The position numbers were made by a program, and so were the translations under genes. Under the pieces are notes generated by a model. It searched no databases. It worked only from the letters and a program-made list of their open reading frames with translations, and had not been told where the DNA came from. Shown piece by piece: positions 32,851 to 41,809 of a stretch of DNA of 42,753 nt. Within the stretch, counting starts at the first letter, position 1, and each line of letters opens with the position of its first letter. Source of the DNA: Desulfobacteraceae bacterium (GTDB lineage: Bacteria; Desulfobacterota; Syntrophobacteria; Syntrophobacterales; Syntrophobacteraceae); assembly GCA_021372055.1 (NCBI GenBank), contig JAJFVB010000144.1:1-42753 (forward strand), given 5' to 3'.

Positions 32851-34026
32851 ATGAGCGAACCTCTTGCGCCTTGCCCTTCGAGAATGGACAGGAGGCAGTT
32901 TCTCTCGGGCTGTTTCCGGTGCGCACTTCTGTGCGCCGGCTCGGGGCTTGCCGGTAATGCAGCTTTTCCTGCTCCTTCCCGCGCCCAGGAAATCCAGAAG
33001 GGCCGCAAGGGCCTCAAGCTCTCGCCCTATTTCACACCGCTTTCGGGAGGACACGTCCGCTGCGACCTGTGCCCCCGCCAGTGTGAAACGGCCCACGGTG
33101 AACGCGGGCACTGCCGCGTCAGGGAAAATCGCGACGGGAAATACTACTCCCTGGTTTACGGCAACCCGTGCGCTGTGCATGTCGATCCGATCGAAAAGAA
33201 ACCCTTCTTCCACGTGCTCCCGTCCACCCGCTCGTTTTCCATCGCCACCGCAGGCTGCAATTTCAACTGCAAATTCTGCCAGAACTGGGAGATCTCGCAG
33301 GCGAGCCCGGACGACACGATGAACTACGACCTCCCCCCCGAAGCCCTCATCCGGAACGCGCAGCAATTCCAGTGCGAATCGATTGCGTCCACCTACGTCG
33401 AACCCACTATCTTCATCGAATACATGATCGAAGTCGGAAAGCTTGCAAAAAGCGCGAAGATCCTCAACACGATGCACTCAAACGGCTATATCAGCCCGAA
33501 ACCGCTCGACGACCTGTGCGATTGCCTCGACGCCGCGTGCATCGACCTCAAAGGTTTTACCGAGGATTACTACCGGGAACTGACCGGAGGCTCCCTTGCC
33601 CCGGTCCTTGAGACCCTGCAGCACCTCAAGGCGAGAAAGGTGCACACGGAACTGGTGAATCTGATCGTGCCCGGGAAAAATGACGACATGACCCGGATCA
33701 GGACCATGTGCCGCTGGATTTTAAAGGAACTCGGCCCGGATGTCCCAGTGCACTTCACCCGATTCTACCCGATGTATAAGCTGAAAAGCCTCGAGCCCAC
33801 GCCTGTTTCGGTACTGGAGAACGCATGGAAGGCGGCACGTGAAGAGGGGCTCAACCATGCCTATATCGGCAATATTCCCGGGCATCCCGCCGAAGACACG
33901 ATCTGCCCCCGCTGCAAGCAGACGGTGATCAAGAGGACCGGCTACAGCATTTCCTCCATTTCGCTGAAAGACGGTAGTTGCGGCTCATGCGGACAAAAAA
34001 TAGCCGGGATCTGGAAACCGGCCTGA
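32851..34026 (+). CDS. amrS: AmmeMemoRadiSam system radical SAM enzyme
   Basis: A radical SAM protein of about 391 residues. The SAM-cluster motif is CNFNCKFC (CxxxCxxC). Upstream lies a conserved cysteine group (CDLCPRQCETAHGERGHC) typical of this family. Further conserved blocks are YVEPTIFIEYM and FTRFYPMYKL. A C-terminal zinc-ribbon-like part has CPRCK and CGSCG. The N-terminus has a twin-arginine-like start, DRRQFLSG, followed by a hydrophobic stretch (CALLCAGSGLAG). This suggests Tat export, although radical SAM chemistry outside the cytoplasm would be surprising. The start at ATG 32851 is a guess; ATG 32821, overlapping the upstream stop by 11 bases, is equally possible. Co-translation with the MEMO-AMMECR1 protein is clear. 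Confidence 0.9.
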   Translation: MSEPLAPCPSRMDRRQFLSGCFRCALLCAGSGLAGNAAFPAPSRAQEIQKGRKGLKLSPYFTPLSGGHVRCDLCPRQCETAHGERGHCRVRENRDGKYYSLVYGNPCAVHVDPIEKKPFFHVLPSTRSFSIATAGCNFNCKFCQNWEISQASPDDTMNYDLPPEALIRNAQQFQCESIASTYVEPTIFIEYMIEVGKLAKSAKILNTMHSNGYISPKPLDDLCDCLDAACIDLKGFTEDYYRELTGGSLAPVLETLQHLKARKVHTELVNLIVPGKNDDMTRIRTMCRWILKELGPDVPVHFTRFYPMYKLKSLEPTPVSVLENAWKAAREEGLNHAYIGNIPGHPAEDTICPRCKQTVIKRTGYSISSISLKDGSCGSCGQKIAGIWKPA

Positions 34027-34076
34027 ATCGGAAAAACAAAAAATCTAACAACTTAACGTGCGCGTATGGTCGATAC

Positions 34077-34130
34077 CGGAGGCGCGGGGGGAATCATTCC
34101 ACCATTCTTTACGCTCTTGAACCGAACGCC
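34077..34130 (-). repeat. Structured intergenic repeat, partial copy 4
   Basis: On the minus strand the sequence reads TTCAAGAGCGTAAAGAATGG, then TGGAATGATTCCCCCCGCGCC. This matches the hairpin end of the other copies. It lies between two convergent genes, and its first bases encode the last codons and stop of the minus-strand gene ending at 34109. It probably also acts as terminator. Confidence 0.55.
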
Positions 34131-36352
34131 GCGGCAACGGACCACAGTCCCAGGAGCAGCAACGTCCGGGGAATTCCCAGTACGGGAAGCAGGAAGAGCG
34201 AAGCCGCAACGGCCCCTGCCGCCGCACCTGCCAGGTCGGCCGCATACAGAACGGTTCCTTTGTCCGGCCCGGTTGCCCTCGCGGCGCACGCGAACTGAAA
34301 ACCGCCAAGAATTCCTCCGACAAGCGCGATCACAAGAAACAGCACCGGCCCGGAATCTTTCGCCCGGCCGATTTCAGCCGTGGGAAACAGCGTCAGGAGC
34401 GCAAACAGCATCCCGGCGTACAGGGCGAGGGACACCTGAGCCGCCCTCAACCGCCGCACGGCGTCGCCCTCCGTGCCCATCATGGATCCGATGCCGCTTC
34501 CCGCGGCCATCCCCGCCATGAATGCCGAGACGATCAGAGCGATCTGTCCGTACGCCGTTCCGTAGATAATCTGGAAAAGAAGGATCAGGATTATTTCCGA
34601 GACAATGACCACCGCGCCCGCAACGGCCGTGTTGAAAGCAACGGCCGCATCTCGCCCGCCCCATTTTTTCAGCGCGGCGACCGCCACGAACATGGGGAGC
34701 AAAAGCGCTGTCCAGAGCCAGGGCCGTCCCTCCGGCCGCAAAGCCAGCTCGAGCATCCGCCCCAATTCCGGATGCACCTGTGAAGACCATACCGCAAGGC
34801 CATAGAGATAGCACGATGGCTCCAGGTCCCTGTTTACCCTGACTTGCATCGTCCGGCGGAGGACCGAATCGAGATAGGAAAGCCGCATGGGATTCAGGAG
34901 GTCTACGATATAAAAATCCTTGAGGTAAAGAGTTGCAATCCCCCGCGAGCGCAACCGCTCGGTGATTCGTCCCGGTTCGACGCTGAGATGATCCGGGCTG
35001 CGCGCGGCAAAAAAACGCGCGGTTTCCCCCGGCACGACGATCACCGCCTCGAAGCATTCCTTCAGCGTCCCGTACAGGGACTTCAGGAGCAATGCCTGTC
35101 TTTCGCCCAGGATGTCGGGTGATGAAGGGATACCGAACGTGAGAATTCCTTCCGGACGCAGCAGAGTTTTCATCCCGCTGAAGAACTCAACGGTGTAGAA
35201 CCTGTTCATCTCCGCGTTGACGGGTTCTCCTCCGCTCAAAATGACGACATCGTAGCTGCCGGGAGCAGCCAACCCCATGAAGCGCTTCGGATCGGCATGG
35301 ACCACGGCGAGCCTTCCGCGGTTCGCCGCCGGGCGGATTTCCGGGGCGGCCTCGGCGATAAATTCGGAGAGTTGCGCGTCCGGCTGGACGCAGTCCAGAC
35401 GTTCGACACCGGGATGCCGGAGGATTTCGGCGACGATGCCGGGCGAGTAATCTCCCAGCAAAAGGACGTTTTTGGGAGAGGGATGCACAAGCAGCGGGAT
35501 GTGCGCGGCTGGTTCGCTGGTGTGCGGGTCCGGCGCGGAATAGAGCCAGAGCCCGTTTGCAAAGAGCGAAAACTGTTCGGCGCTTCGGAGCAGCGCAAGA
35601 TTGTGGTAAGGCGTGTCGCGCGAATCCAGATAGGTCCGGCCCCATTGGAGATTGCGGCTCCACGCGTTGAGGTCGCCGGAAAAGACAAACGCGGCGCACG
35701 AGGCAAGAAAGAGCCCCGCCATTACCGGCGTCAGCAAAGCATGCCGGGAGGTCCGGGTCAACGCCGCCAACATGCAGCAGAGCCCGGCAACGATCGTAGT
35801 CAGGATAAGGGTCCCCGCAAGGGTCGAAAGAGCCGGAAGCAGGACAAAATAGAAGACCGGTCCGCCCGCCCCCGCGCCTCCGGCCTCGGCAAGGTATACG
35901 CGGATGGTTCCCTTGCCGGCCGTATCCGGTTGGCGAGAATAAGCGGCCAGGCCAAAAGCAAACAGGCAGCCCGTCACGAGGCATAAAGGCCCGGTTACGC
36001 TCAAGGCGATGACGGCCATCTTTCCGAAGCCGAGCAATTCTCCGGGCGGTATGGACCAGATGAGCCGGGACGCCCGCACCCATACCACCGTTGCCGGTAG
36101 TGCGGCGCAAAAAAAAGCGGTTCCGAGAACAAGGAAAAGTACTGGATCAACTCGGCGCGCGAGCCCTTTTCCCGCAAGGCTGCCCGTTGCCGTCCAAAGC
36201 ATCCAGCAGGCGAGAACGATCCCGGCTGAGAGTTCGTTTCCCGAGAAGAGCACCAGCAACTCGCGCAGGACCACCACCTGTCCGATAGCCGAAGCAAAAC
36301 CGCTCAGGAAAATAATGAAAAGAGTCGCAGATGCCATGAACGGACTTTTCAT
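34109..36352 (-). CDS. Membrane spermidine-synthase-like protein with degenerate active site
   Basis: A 747-residue protein with hydrophobic spans at both ends around a soluble methyltransferase-type domain. The N-terminal spans (residues 5-230) begin with the typical FLSGFASAIGQVVVLREL. The central domain (about 235-520) resembles spermidine synthase: VLLLGDYSPGIVAEILRHPG, YDVVILSGGEP, FYTVEFF. Key motifs are altered, however. The glycine-rich GGGDG loop is GDYSPG, the acidic residue after the second strand is in VQPD instead of VEID, and the catalytic D-x-x-D reads SGGE. The C-terminal spans (530-745) include GxxxG-rich helices. Aminopropyl transfer is therefore doubtful. ATG 36352 has no ribosome binding site because a repeat element begins two bases upstream; a second copy overlaps its stop codon. 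It converges with the radical SAM gene. Confidence 0.8.
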   Translation of the reverse strand: MKSPFMASATLFIIFLSGFASAIGQVVVLRELLVLFSGNELSAGIVLACWMLWTATGSLAGKGLARRVDPVLFLVLGTAFFCAALPATVVWVRASRLIWSIPPGELLGFGKMAVIALSVTGPLCLVTGCLFAFGLAAYSRQPDTAGKGTIRVYLAEAGGAGAGGPVFYFVLLPALSTLAGTLILTTIVAGLCCMLAALTRTSRHALLTPVMAGLFLASCAAFVFSGDLNAWSRNLQWGRTYLDSRDTPYHNLALLRSAEQFSLFANGLWLYSAPDPHTSEPAAHIPLLVHPSPKNVLLLGDYSPGIVAEILRHPGVERLDCVQPDAQLSEFIAEAAPEIRPAANRGRLAVVHADPKRFMGLAAPGSYDVVILSGGEPVNAEMNRFYTVEFFSGMKTLLRPEGILTFGIPSSPDILGERQALLLKSLYGTLKECFEAVIVVPGETARFFAARSPDHLSVEPGRITERLRSRGIATLYLKDFYIVDLLNPMRLSYLDSVLRRTMQVRVNRDLEPSCYLYGLAVWSSQVHPELGRMLELALRPEGRPWLWTALLLPMFVAVAALKKWGGRDAAVAFNTAVAGAVVIVSEIILILLFQIIYGTAYGQIALIVSAFMAGMAAGSGIGSMMGTEGDAVRRLRAAQVSLALYAGMLFALLTLFPTAEIGRAKDSGPVLFLVIALVGGILGGFQFACAARATGPDKGTVLYAADLAGAAAGAVAASLFLLPVLGIPRTLLLLGLWSVAAAFGSRA

Positions 36353-36353
36353 A

Positions 36354-36520
36354 CCAATGAGCGTTCAAGATGATACCAGGCTTTCAGACCGTGGGGAGCA
36401 GGCTCCCCACACCCCACACGCAGCTGCGCTGCTCATTTTGGCGCTTGCGGCGGGCTTTTGGCCGGACCGTAAGGCCGAATCCGAGGGGGCGCGGGGGAAA
36501 TCATTTCCCCCGCTCTTTGG
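36354..36520 (-). repeat. Structured intergenic repeat, copy 5, with terminal inverted repeats and flanking TA
   Basis: On the plus strand the element runs from CCAATGAGCG (36354) to CGCTCTTTGG (36520). These ends are inverted repeats with one mismatch, and a TA lies directly outside each end (36352-36353 and 36521-36522). Read on the minus strand it repeats the order of copy 1: hairpin GGGGGAAATGATTTCCCCC, GCGCCCCC, a GC-rich palindromic middle, CGCCAAAATGAGC, then the GTGGGGAG...CTCCCCAC hairpin. It is 167 bases long. The remaining 156 bases up to ribBA show nothing clear. Confidence 0.75.
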
Positions 36521-36676
36521 TATTGCTTATAGCAGGTTTGAATTCGGAGCACAGATTTTTTGAGAGGCGGGACCGGTTCGCGTCACATCGATGCAATTTT
36601 GCATCAACGCATTTGCGCTCAACAATCCCCGCTCCCTTCGATTAACCCTGAGCAGGACAAATTTGCCCCCGAGAAC

Positions 36677-37942
36677 TCAGTCCCCCGAACTTGCCGCGTC
36701 CGGCGCCCCGGGCTCATGGCTCGCGTCGTCTTCGGCCAGGTGGTTCAAAAGATGGCCCATCTTGATGGATTTGGTGCTGAGGTAGCGGAGGTTGCACTTG
36801 TTTGGAGCCATTTCGAGCGGCACCCGCTCCGTGATGGCTATCCCGTAGCCTTGAAGTCCGATCACCTTTTTCGGGTTGTTGGTCATCAGCCGGATCTTCC
36901 TGACACCGAGGTCGGCCAGTATTTGCGCGCCGATACCGTAATCCCGAAGATCGGAGGGAAATCCGAGAGCCTTGTTCGCATCAACCGTATCATAGCCTTC
37001 GTCCTGCAGCGCGTAGGCCTTGATCTTGTTGAGCAGTCCGATGCCGCGCCCTTCGTGATTGCGCATGTAGAGCACAACCCCGCAGCCGGCCTTGTCTATC
37101 TGAGCCATCGCGGCCCGCAGTTGCCCGCCGCAGTCGCACCGCAGGGAACCGAAAATGTCACCGGTCGCGCATTCGGAATGCACCCGCACAAGGATTTCCC
37201 TGTCCGGGGATATCTCCCCCTTCACCAGAGCCAGATGCGTATGCGCATCGATGTCGCTCGTGTAGGCTATGACGCGGAAATCACCGCCCCACCTCGTGGG
37301 TAGGTGGGCGGAGGCGGCTTTCCGGACGAAAGACTCCCGCTGCATGCGATAATTTATGAGGTCGGCAATGGTGGTGATCTTCAGATCGAATCTTTTGGCG
37401 ACTATTTCGAGATCGGGCAGGCGGGCCATTGTGCCGTCATCGTTCATGATCTCGCAGATGACTCCGGCTGGCTTCATGCCCGCAAGACGCGCCAGATCCA
37501 CCGAGCCTTCGGTCTGCCCGGTCCGGCGGAGCACCCCGCCGCTCTTTGCCCTGAGAGGAAAGATGTGGCCGGGGCTCACGATGTCTTCCGGTTTCGCATC
37601 GTCTGCAATGGCCGCGAGAATGGTCCGAGCGCGATCCGCCGCGCTGATGCCGGTAGTGACTCCGTTCCTGGCTTCAATCGAGACGGTGAAACCCGTTTCG
37701 AACCGGGAAAGATTGTTCTGGACCATCAGCGGAAGATGCAGTTCGTCCAGTTTCTCCGGCGTAAGCGACAGGCAAATCAGGCCGCGCCCGTGAGTCGCCA
37801 TGAAGTTGACTGCGGCGGGAGTCACCTTCTCGGCCGCCATACACAGATCGCCTTCGTTCTCGCGATCCTCGTCGTCGACGAGGATGACCATTTTGCCCTG
37901 CCGAATGTCTTCGAGCACTTCGGGGATGGAAGCTACCGGCAT
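36677..37942 (-). CDS. ribBA: RibBA: 3,4-dihydroxy-2-butanone-4-phosphate synthase / GTP cyclohydrolase II
   Basis: A 421-residue bifunctional riboflavin-biosynthesis enzyme. Residues 1-200 are the DHBP synthase with acidic metal motif [11 protein letters not shown] and the [19 protein letters not shown] block (here [16 protein letters not shown]). Residues about 205-400 are GTP cyclohydrolase II with the zinc site [18 protein letters not shown] and HEGRGIGL. Both active sites look intact. The first supplies the four-carbon unit, the second opens GTP; both feed lumazine synthase. The start is ATG 37942, with GGAGAG close upstream; longer frames reach 38110 without family sequence. The leader is only 85 bases to coaD, and no FMN-riboswitch fold is seen. 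A flavin supply gene fits the many flavoproteins in the region but need not be linked. Confidence 0.96.
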   Translation of the reverse strand: MPVASIPEVLEDIRQGKMVILVDDEDRENEGDLCMAAEKVTPAAVNFMATHGRGLICLSLTPEKLDELHLPLMVQNNLSRFETGFTVSIEARNGVTTGISAADRARTILAAIADDAKPEDIVSPGHIFPLRAKSGGVLRRTGQTEGSVDLARLAGMKPAGVICEIMNDDGTMARLPDLEIVAKRFDLKITTIADLINYRMQRESFVRKAASAHLPTRWGGDFRVIAYTSDIDAHTHLALVKGEISPDREILVRVHSECATGDIFGSLRCDCGGQLRAAMAQIDKAGCGVVLYMRNHEGRGIGLLNKIKAYALQDEGYDTVDANKALGFPSDLRDYGIGAQILADLGVRKIRLMTNNPKKVIGLQGYGIAITERVPLEMAPNKCNLRYLSTKSIKMGHLLNHLAEDDASHEPGAPDAASSGD

Positions 37943-38027
37943 CGTTCTCTCCTGTTCCGGCCGGATTTTGCGACCTCCCCCGGGTTCGCATCGAGGCCGG
38001 CTTAACGGACACGCGATAAATCCTGAC

Positions 38028-38600
38028 TCATGAAGCCTTCTTGCGCAGCACCAGCTTGGGGTCGGCGAGGGGAACCACAACGCGGGGCACATCGGAACTC
38101 CCCTCGTCAAGCTTCATGAACTTCTCCCTAAGCTTGCGTTCGACCGGTTCGGGAACCAGGCCGGAAACGGATCCGCCCGAGATGACGACTTCCTTTATGA
38201 TGGTGGAGCTGATGTAGTTGTAGCGCAAACCGGTCATCAGGAAGAAGGTTTCCACTTCCTCGTTCAGCTTCCGGTTCATAAGGGACATCGGGAACTCGTA
38301 TTCGAAGTCGCTGATCGCCCGGAGCCCCCGCAGGATGGCTTTGGCGTTAACTTTTCTCACATAGTCGACGAGGAGTCCGTCGAAACTGACGACTTCGAGC
38401 CGATCCTCATAACTCCTGCCGCGCAGCGAGTCTTCAATCAGCTCTACACGTTCATCGATGGAAAAGAGCGGCTTTTTCCCGGCATTCCGGGCTATGGCGA
38501 TCAAAATCTTGTCGAAAACCTTCAGTCCACGTTCAAGCAGGTCCAGATGGCCGTTGGTGATGGGATCGAACGAACCTGGATAAACTGCCAGACTAATCAT
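38028..38600 (-). CDS. coaD: Phosphopantetheine adenylyltransferase with C-terminal extension
   Basis: A 190-residue CoaD, the enzyme that makes dephospho-CoA from phosphopantetheine and ATP. The nucleotidyl-transferase motif is [15 protein letters not shown] (His18), with [15 protein letters not shown] and ISSTIIKEV as further family marks. The usual enzyme is about 160 residues; here about 30 more ([21 protein letters not shown]) follow the catalytic core. The ATG at 38600 has AAGGAGAGG nearby; a start at 38630 adds only ten residues without homology. The gene lies 85 bases upstream of ribBA on the same strand and may share its transcript. Confidence 0.95.
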   Translation of the reverse strand: MISLAVYPGSFDPITNGHLDLLERGLKVFDKILIAIARNAGKKPLFSIDERVELIEDSLRGRSYEDRLEVVSFDGLLVDYVRKVNAKAILRGLRAISDFEYEFPMSLMNRKLNEEVETFFLMTGLRYNYISSTIIKEVVISGGSVSGLVPEPVERKLREKFMKLDEGSSDVPRVVVPLADPKLVLRKKAS

Positions 38601-38798
38601 ATTCCTCTCCTTATCAGCGGATTCGGGCACGCGCCGCTTCCGCTTTCCGTGGAGCTATTTCGTCAGGCGGAAAACGCCCTATATCGAACATCGACCCGCA
38701 ACTCCGGTGAAGAGAAGAGAATTATGTTAATGCCCAGCCCGGATGCGGAAACGCGGCCCCGACATAGCACGTTTCGGGGCCGGCTTCCATACCGGATT

Positions 38799-39728
38799 TT
38801 AAAACTCGTACTTGAATTTCAATCCCAGCGCTCCGTCATCGACGTGATTCAGGACTTCTCCGAAGTTGAAAACCCCGCCCGCGATGGTGAAACGCTCGTT
38901 GACGACATAGGCTGCGACGAAGGAAAACCAGTCATCCTCGCCATTGACCAGGCCCGGAATCGCCTTATACGCGTTGGGCTTCATCCGATACTCGGCCCCG
39001 ACCAGCAGCCGGTCGGTGATGAAGAAGAGCACGTTTCCTTCGGCGAGAAATTCCCTGGTGCCCGTAAACCCGAGAAAGCCGATGTGCGCGGCATCGGAGT
39101 TCCTGCAGCCGACATTGATGAGTACCGGCCTGGGAAAACACTTCAGCATCTTCGAAGCATAGAGGGTGAACTCATAGCCCTGATTGTCCTCTATGCCGAT
39201 CGCCGTGAGAGTTCCCGCGAGGTCGCTGTCGATGTCCTTCACGTTGGGGTTGTATTTGTAATGCACCCCGAACGTAAGGGCCGGCAGCCAGGAAAGGTTG
39301 AACTCGCCCTCCTTGACGAGCATAAGACGGGCATTGAAGTTGTGCAGGTACGTCGCGGAGTCGCTTATCGACATACCCGTTTCCTTGTAGACCTTACCCG
39401 GCAGATTGTGCAGATCGATTGCATCGAAACCGTACCCGATCTCCAGGCGGCCTCCGATGTTTTCCGTGATCATGCCGAACGTGACCCATCTTCCGGAGGG
39501 CGATCCGACGGCTCCGACCTCCATGCTGGGTCTGCCGAGAACCATTCCGGGGCTCGCCGGATTTACCAGGTACGCGCTGTACGTAAGCGCGACCCCGCCG
39601 TATCCTTCTATGCCTATCAGCGGCAGCGGCGGCCCCTTTTTCGCTTCTTCAGCCACAGAAAATCCCGGTCCATGAAGAAGGACGGCAAGTACCAGGATTA
39701 AGAACGCGGACTTTCCGATATGAGACAT
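38799..39728 (-). CDS. Exported outer-membrane-like beta-barrel protein, family unsure
   Basis: A 309-residue exported protein. A signal peptide covers about residues 1-27 (SHIGKSAFLILVLAVLLHGPGFSVA). The mature chain has alternating beta-type segments (GGRLEIGYGFDAIDL, LPALTFGVHYKYNP, LLVGAEYRMKP, RFTIAGGVFNFGEV) and ends in Phe (LGLKFKYEF), as outer-membrane barrels do. It resembles proteins annotated as DUF3034, but I am not sure. One cysteine pair (LKCFPRP, VGCRNSD) may form a disulfide. The ATG has GGGAGGG upstream. It stands alone between the MFS gene and coaD; function is unknown. Confidence 0.7.
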   Translation of the reverse strand: MSHIGKSAFLILVLAVLLHGPGFSVAEEAKKGPPLPLIGIEGYGGVALTYSAYLVNPASPGMVLGRPSMEVGAVGSPSGRWVTFGMITENIGGRLEIGYGFDAIDLHNLPGKVYKETGMSISDSATYLHNFNARLMLVKEGEFNLSWLPALTFGVHYKYNPNVKDIDSDLAGTLTAIGIEDNQGYEFTLYASKMLKCFPRPVLINVGCRNSDAAHIGFLGFTGTREFLAEGNVLFFITDRLLVGAEYRMKPNAYKAIPGLVNGEDDWFSFVAAYVVNERFTIAGGVFNFGEVLNHVDDGALGLKFKYEF

Positions 39729-39801
39729 TTCCCTCCCCCAATTTGCCCAAGCCCCTGGATCCGCCCTTCCCCATGCCCGTGCGGATCCATGTGATCCGGG
39801 A

Positions 39802-39838
39802 AAGAACCGGGGATCTGAATCCCCCCGCCCCGGTTCTT
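39802..39838 (-). terminator. Hairpin terminator of the MFS gene
   Basis: AAGAACCGGGG (39802-39812) and CCCCGGTTCTT (39828-39838) form a perfect 11-base-pair stem with a 15-base loop, 12 bases after the stop of the minus-strand MFS gene. Read on that strand, only a short run of T follows. Confidence 0.7.
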
Positions 39839-39850
39839 ATGAGATCAAGG

Positions 39851-41185
39851 CTATGTTTCCTTAACAACCACTTTCGTATCCTCGGTGAAGTACATCGCGA
39901 TCGCGCCGATGACGAGCGACACGAGGCAGAGAACGAAAGCCATCTGGTAGGCCTGGACCGGGAACTTGTCTCCGACCTTCCCGTATCCGTCCAGAACGAG
40001 CCCCATCACGGCCTGGAAGAGCGCGCCGCCGACGAAGTACCAGATGTTGACCATTCCGTTGGCCGTCGCGATAAAGCTGTGCGGCTGGCCTTCGGAAATG
40101 TGCGCGTAATTCGGTACGTAGGCCCCGCACCAGAAGCCCATCACGAAGAGAAGCGGGTAGAAAACCCAGACAGGGATGGATCCGGGCCAGATAATTACCG
40201 GGAGCCAGGTTGCGGCGTAGACAATGATGCCGTAGAGAGAAGCTTTCCTGCGGGACCTGAGGATCCTATCGGAGGCCCACCCGATGCTGAGGCAACCCAG
40301 GGCCATGCCGATCGGCCAGAACATGAGGATGTTGGCGGCTTCCTGCTTCGGCAGGCCGTAGGTCTGCTGCAGGTAGGGAATGCACCAGAGTCCCTGGAAG
40401 CCCATCACGGTCCCGTAGATCATGAAGGCGTAGATCGCAATGAGCCAGTAATTCTTCATCCGGAACAGCTTCTTCACGTTTTCCATGAAGGGAACCTGTT
40501 CGGTCTTGCCGCCGTAATAGGCAACGCCGTCAATCTCCGATACGGTGGGATAGCCCTTGTCGGAAGGCTTGTTCCTCAGGATCAGGAAGTTGAGAACGGC
40601 CAGGATGATCATGAAGGCGCCGAGCCAGAAGAACGAATACCGCCAGCCAACGAGCCCGACCAGGAAGGCGAGCGGAGCGGACGCGAGGATTGCCCCGGCG
40701 TTGCCCCAGGTGAGCATCATCCCCGTGAGAGTGGAGAACTCGTTGGGCCGGAACCAGTTCGCGAGAATTCTCATACAGGGAATCCAGACGACTGCGACGC
40801 CCACCCCCATGAGAAAACGGCCGAAAATGATCGTGCCGAAGCTGTGCGCCAGGCCGAAAAGCGCGGTGCCGATTGCCGCAATGATAAAGAAGGTCCCGAC
40901 CGAGAGTCTCGGGCCCAGGTAATCCGACAAAATCCCCGAGGGGATCTGCATGGCCGCATAGGGATAGAAATACATCGACGACAGGATCCCGAGGCTGGTT
41001 GCCGTCAGGCCAAACTCTTTCATGAGTTCGGGGGCGACCACCGCGGGAGCGACGCGGTCGAAATAGACAAAGATATAGGTAAGAAGCAGCATTCCATAAC
41101 AAACCCATCGATATGCTAGCATCTTTTTCGCAAGGTCAGCGAAATGATCCTTTGCGATCGCAACTCCACCGGCTAACTGAGTCAT
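39851..41185 (-). CDS. Major facilitator superfamily transporter
   Basis: A 444-residue MFS permease with twelve predicted membrane spans. Characteristic segments are FVYFDRVAPAVVAPELMKEF, the loop 2-3 motif GILSDYLGPR, and FGRFLMGVGVAVVWIPCMR. A charged central loop follows at about 185-225. The start is ATG 41185 with GGAGGAA; the open frame runs further to 41260 without family sequence. It resembles anion/organic-acid porters, but no substrate can be assigned. It lies 330 bases downstream of fixX on the same strand. Since the Fix genes act on acyl-CoA or carnitine-like metabolism in other bacteria, import of an organic acid would fit, but this is inference. Confidence 0.88.
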   Translation of the reverse strand: MTQLAGGVAIAKDHFADLAKKMLAYRWVCYGMLLLTYIFVYFDRVAPAVVAPELMKEFGLTATSLGILSSMYFYPYAAMQIPSGILSDYLGPRLSVGTFFIIAAIGTALFGLAHSFGTIIFGRFLMGVGVAVVWIPCMRILANWFRPNEFSTLTGMMLTWGNAGAILASAPLAFLVGLVGWRYSFFWLGAFMIILAVLNFLILRNKPSDKGYPTVSEIDGVAYYGGKTEQVPFMENVKKLFRMKNYWLIAIYAFMIYGTVMGFQGLWCIPYLQQTYGLPKQEAANILMFWPIGMALGCLSIGWASDRILRSRRKASLYGIIVYAATWLPVIIWPGSIPVWVFYPLLFVMGFWCGAYVPNYAHISEGQPHSFIATANGMVNIWYFVGGALFQAVMGLVLDGYGKVGDKFPVQAYQMAFVLCLVSLVIGAIAMYFTEDTKVVVKET

Positions 41186-41515
41186 GAGTTCCTCCGAATG
41201 AATATGAAGTTCAAAGTTCAGCAGGGCGCCAAACGAGCCCCGACTCCGCTCGATCGTCATTGCGGTGAGCCACTTTCGGGTTATGAACCTCCCTTCTCCT
41301 GTGTGCTGTACCGTTTGTTCCGCCTTTTGCAGTGCGGCCTTTCCATCCCCGGGACCCGGACGGGGTCGTCTGCGGCCTCGAGAAGGCCGACTCGATACAA
41401 CCGGGCGCGAAGTACTGCTTCATACGAAATGGTTGAAAGGCCGAAGGACTCGGCTGAGCTCCGGGCGGCATGGTTGTCCGCGTGGAGCCTGAAGCGAGCC
41501 TCTTTTGCCCCATTG
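41186..41515. other. Interval between fixX and the MFS gene
   Basis: 330 bases with no recognisable gene. A hairpin CGGCCT / AGGCCG (41373-41378 and 41384-41389) may end fixX transcription. No clear promoter pair for the MFS gene was seen. Long plus- and minus-strand frames across it overlap fixX and look like chance. Confidence 0.5.
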
Positions 41516-41809
41516 TCATCCGTAGCGGAACTGGATGCCGAACCCTCCTCGCGGATAGGCCCAGACGAGGGCCTTTTCGGCGTTTGGGCAAACCACGCGG
41601 CAGGTCCCGCATTCGAGGCATCCGGCGTAGTCGAAGCTCAACTCCCCTTCCTTTTCCGTGTAAAGACCCGCGGGGCACGCGAGAGTGCAGGGCTTGCCGG
41701 AGCAGGCTCTGCATACTTCCTTGTCGACCTTTATGTGCGCCTGCTCGTCGTCCACCTGGAACTTGTCGAGCCCCAGGAGCTGTTCGATGCTCATCTTCTT
41801 TACAGCCAT
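41516..41809 (-). CDS. fixX: FixX-type ferredoxin
   Basis: A 97-residue ferredoxin of the FixX family. It carries CRACSGKPCTLACPAG and CGTCRVVCPN, the cysteines of the family's cluster sites, and ends in FRYG. FixX passes electrons between FixC and the EtfAB-like FixAB, or to quinone. ATG 41809 has GGAGGGGGCGAG upstream and overlaps the end of fixC by ten bases, indicating translational coupling. An upstream in-frame ATG at 41824 would sit on the ribosome binding site. fixA and fixB are expected beyond the window. Confidence 0.93.
   Translation of the reverse strand: MAVKKMSIEQLLGLDKFQVDDEQAHIKVDKEVCRACSGKPCTLACPAGLYTEKEGELSFDYAGCLECGTCRVVCPNAEKALVWAYPRGGFGIQFRYG

Noticed and set aside
37943..38027. 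FMN riboswitch before ribBA
   Set aside because: Only 85 bases separate coaD and ribBA and I see none of the conserved FMN-element segments.
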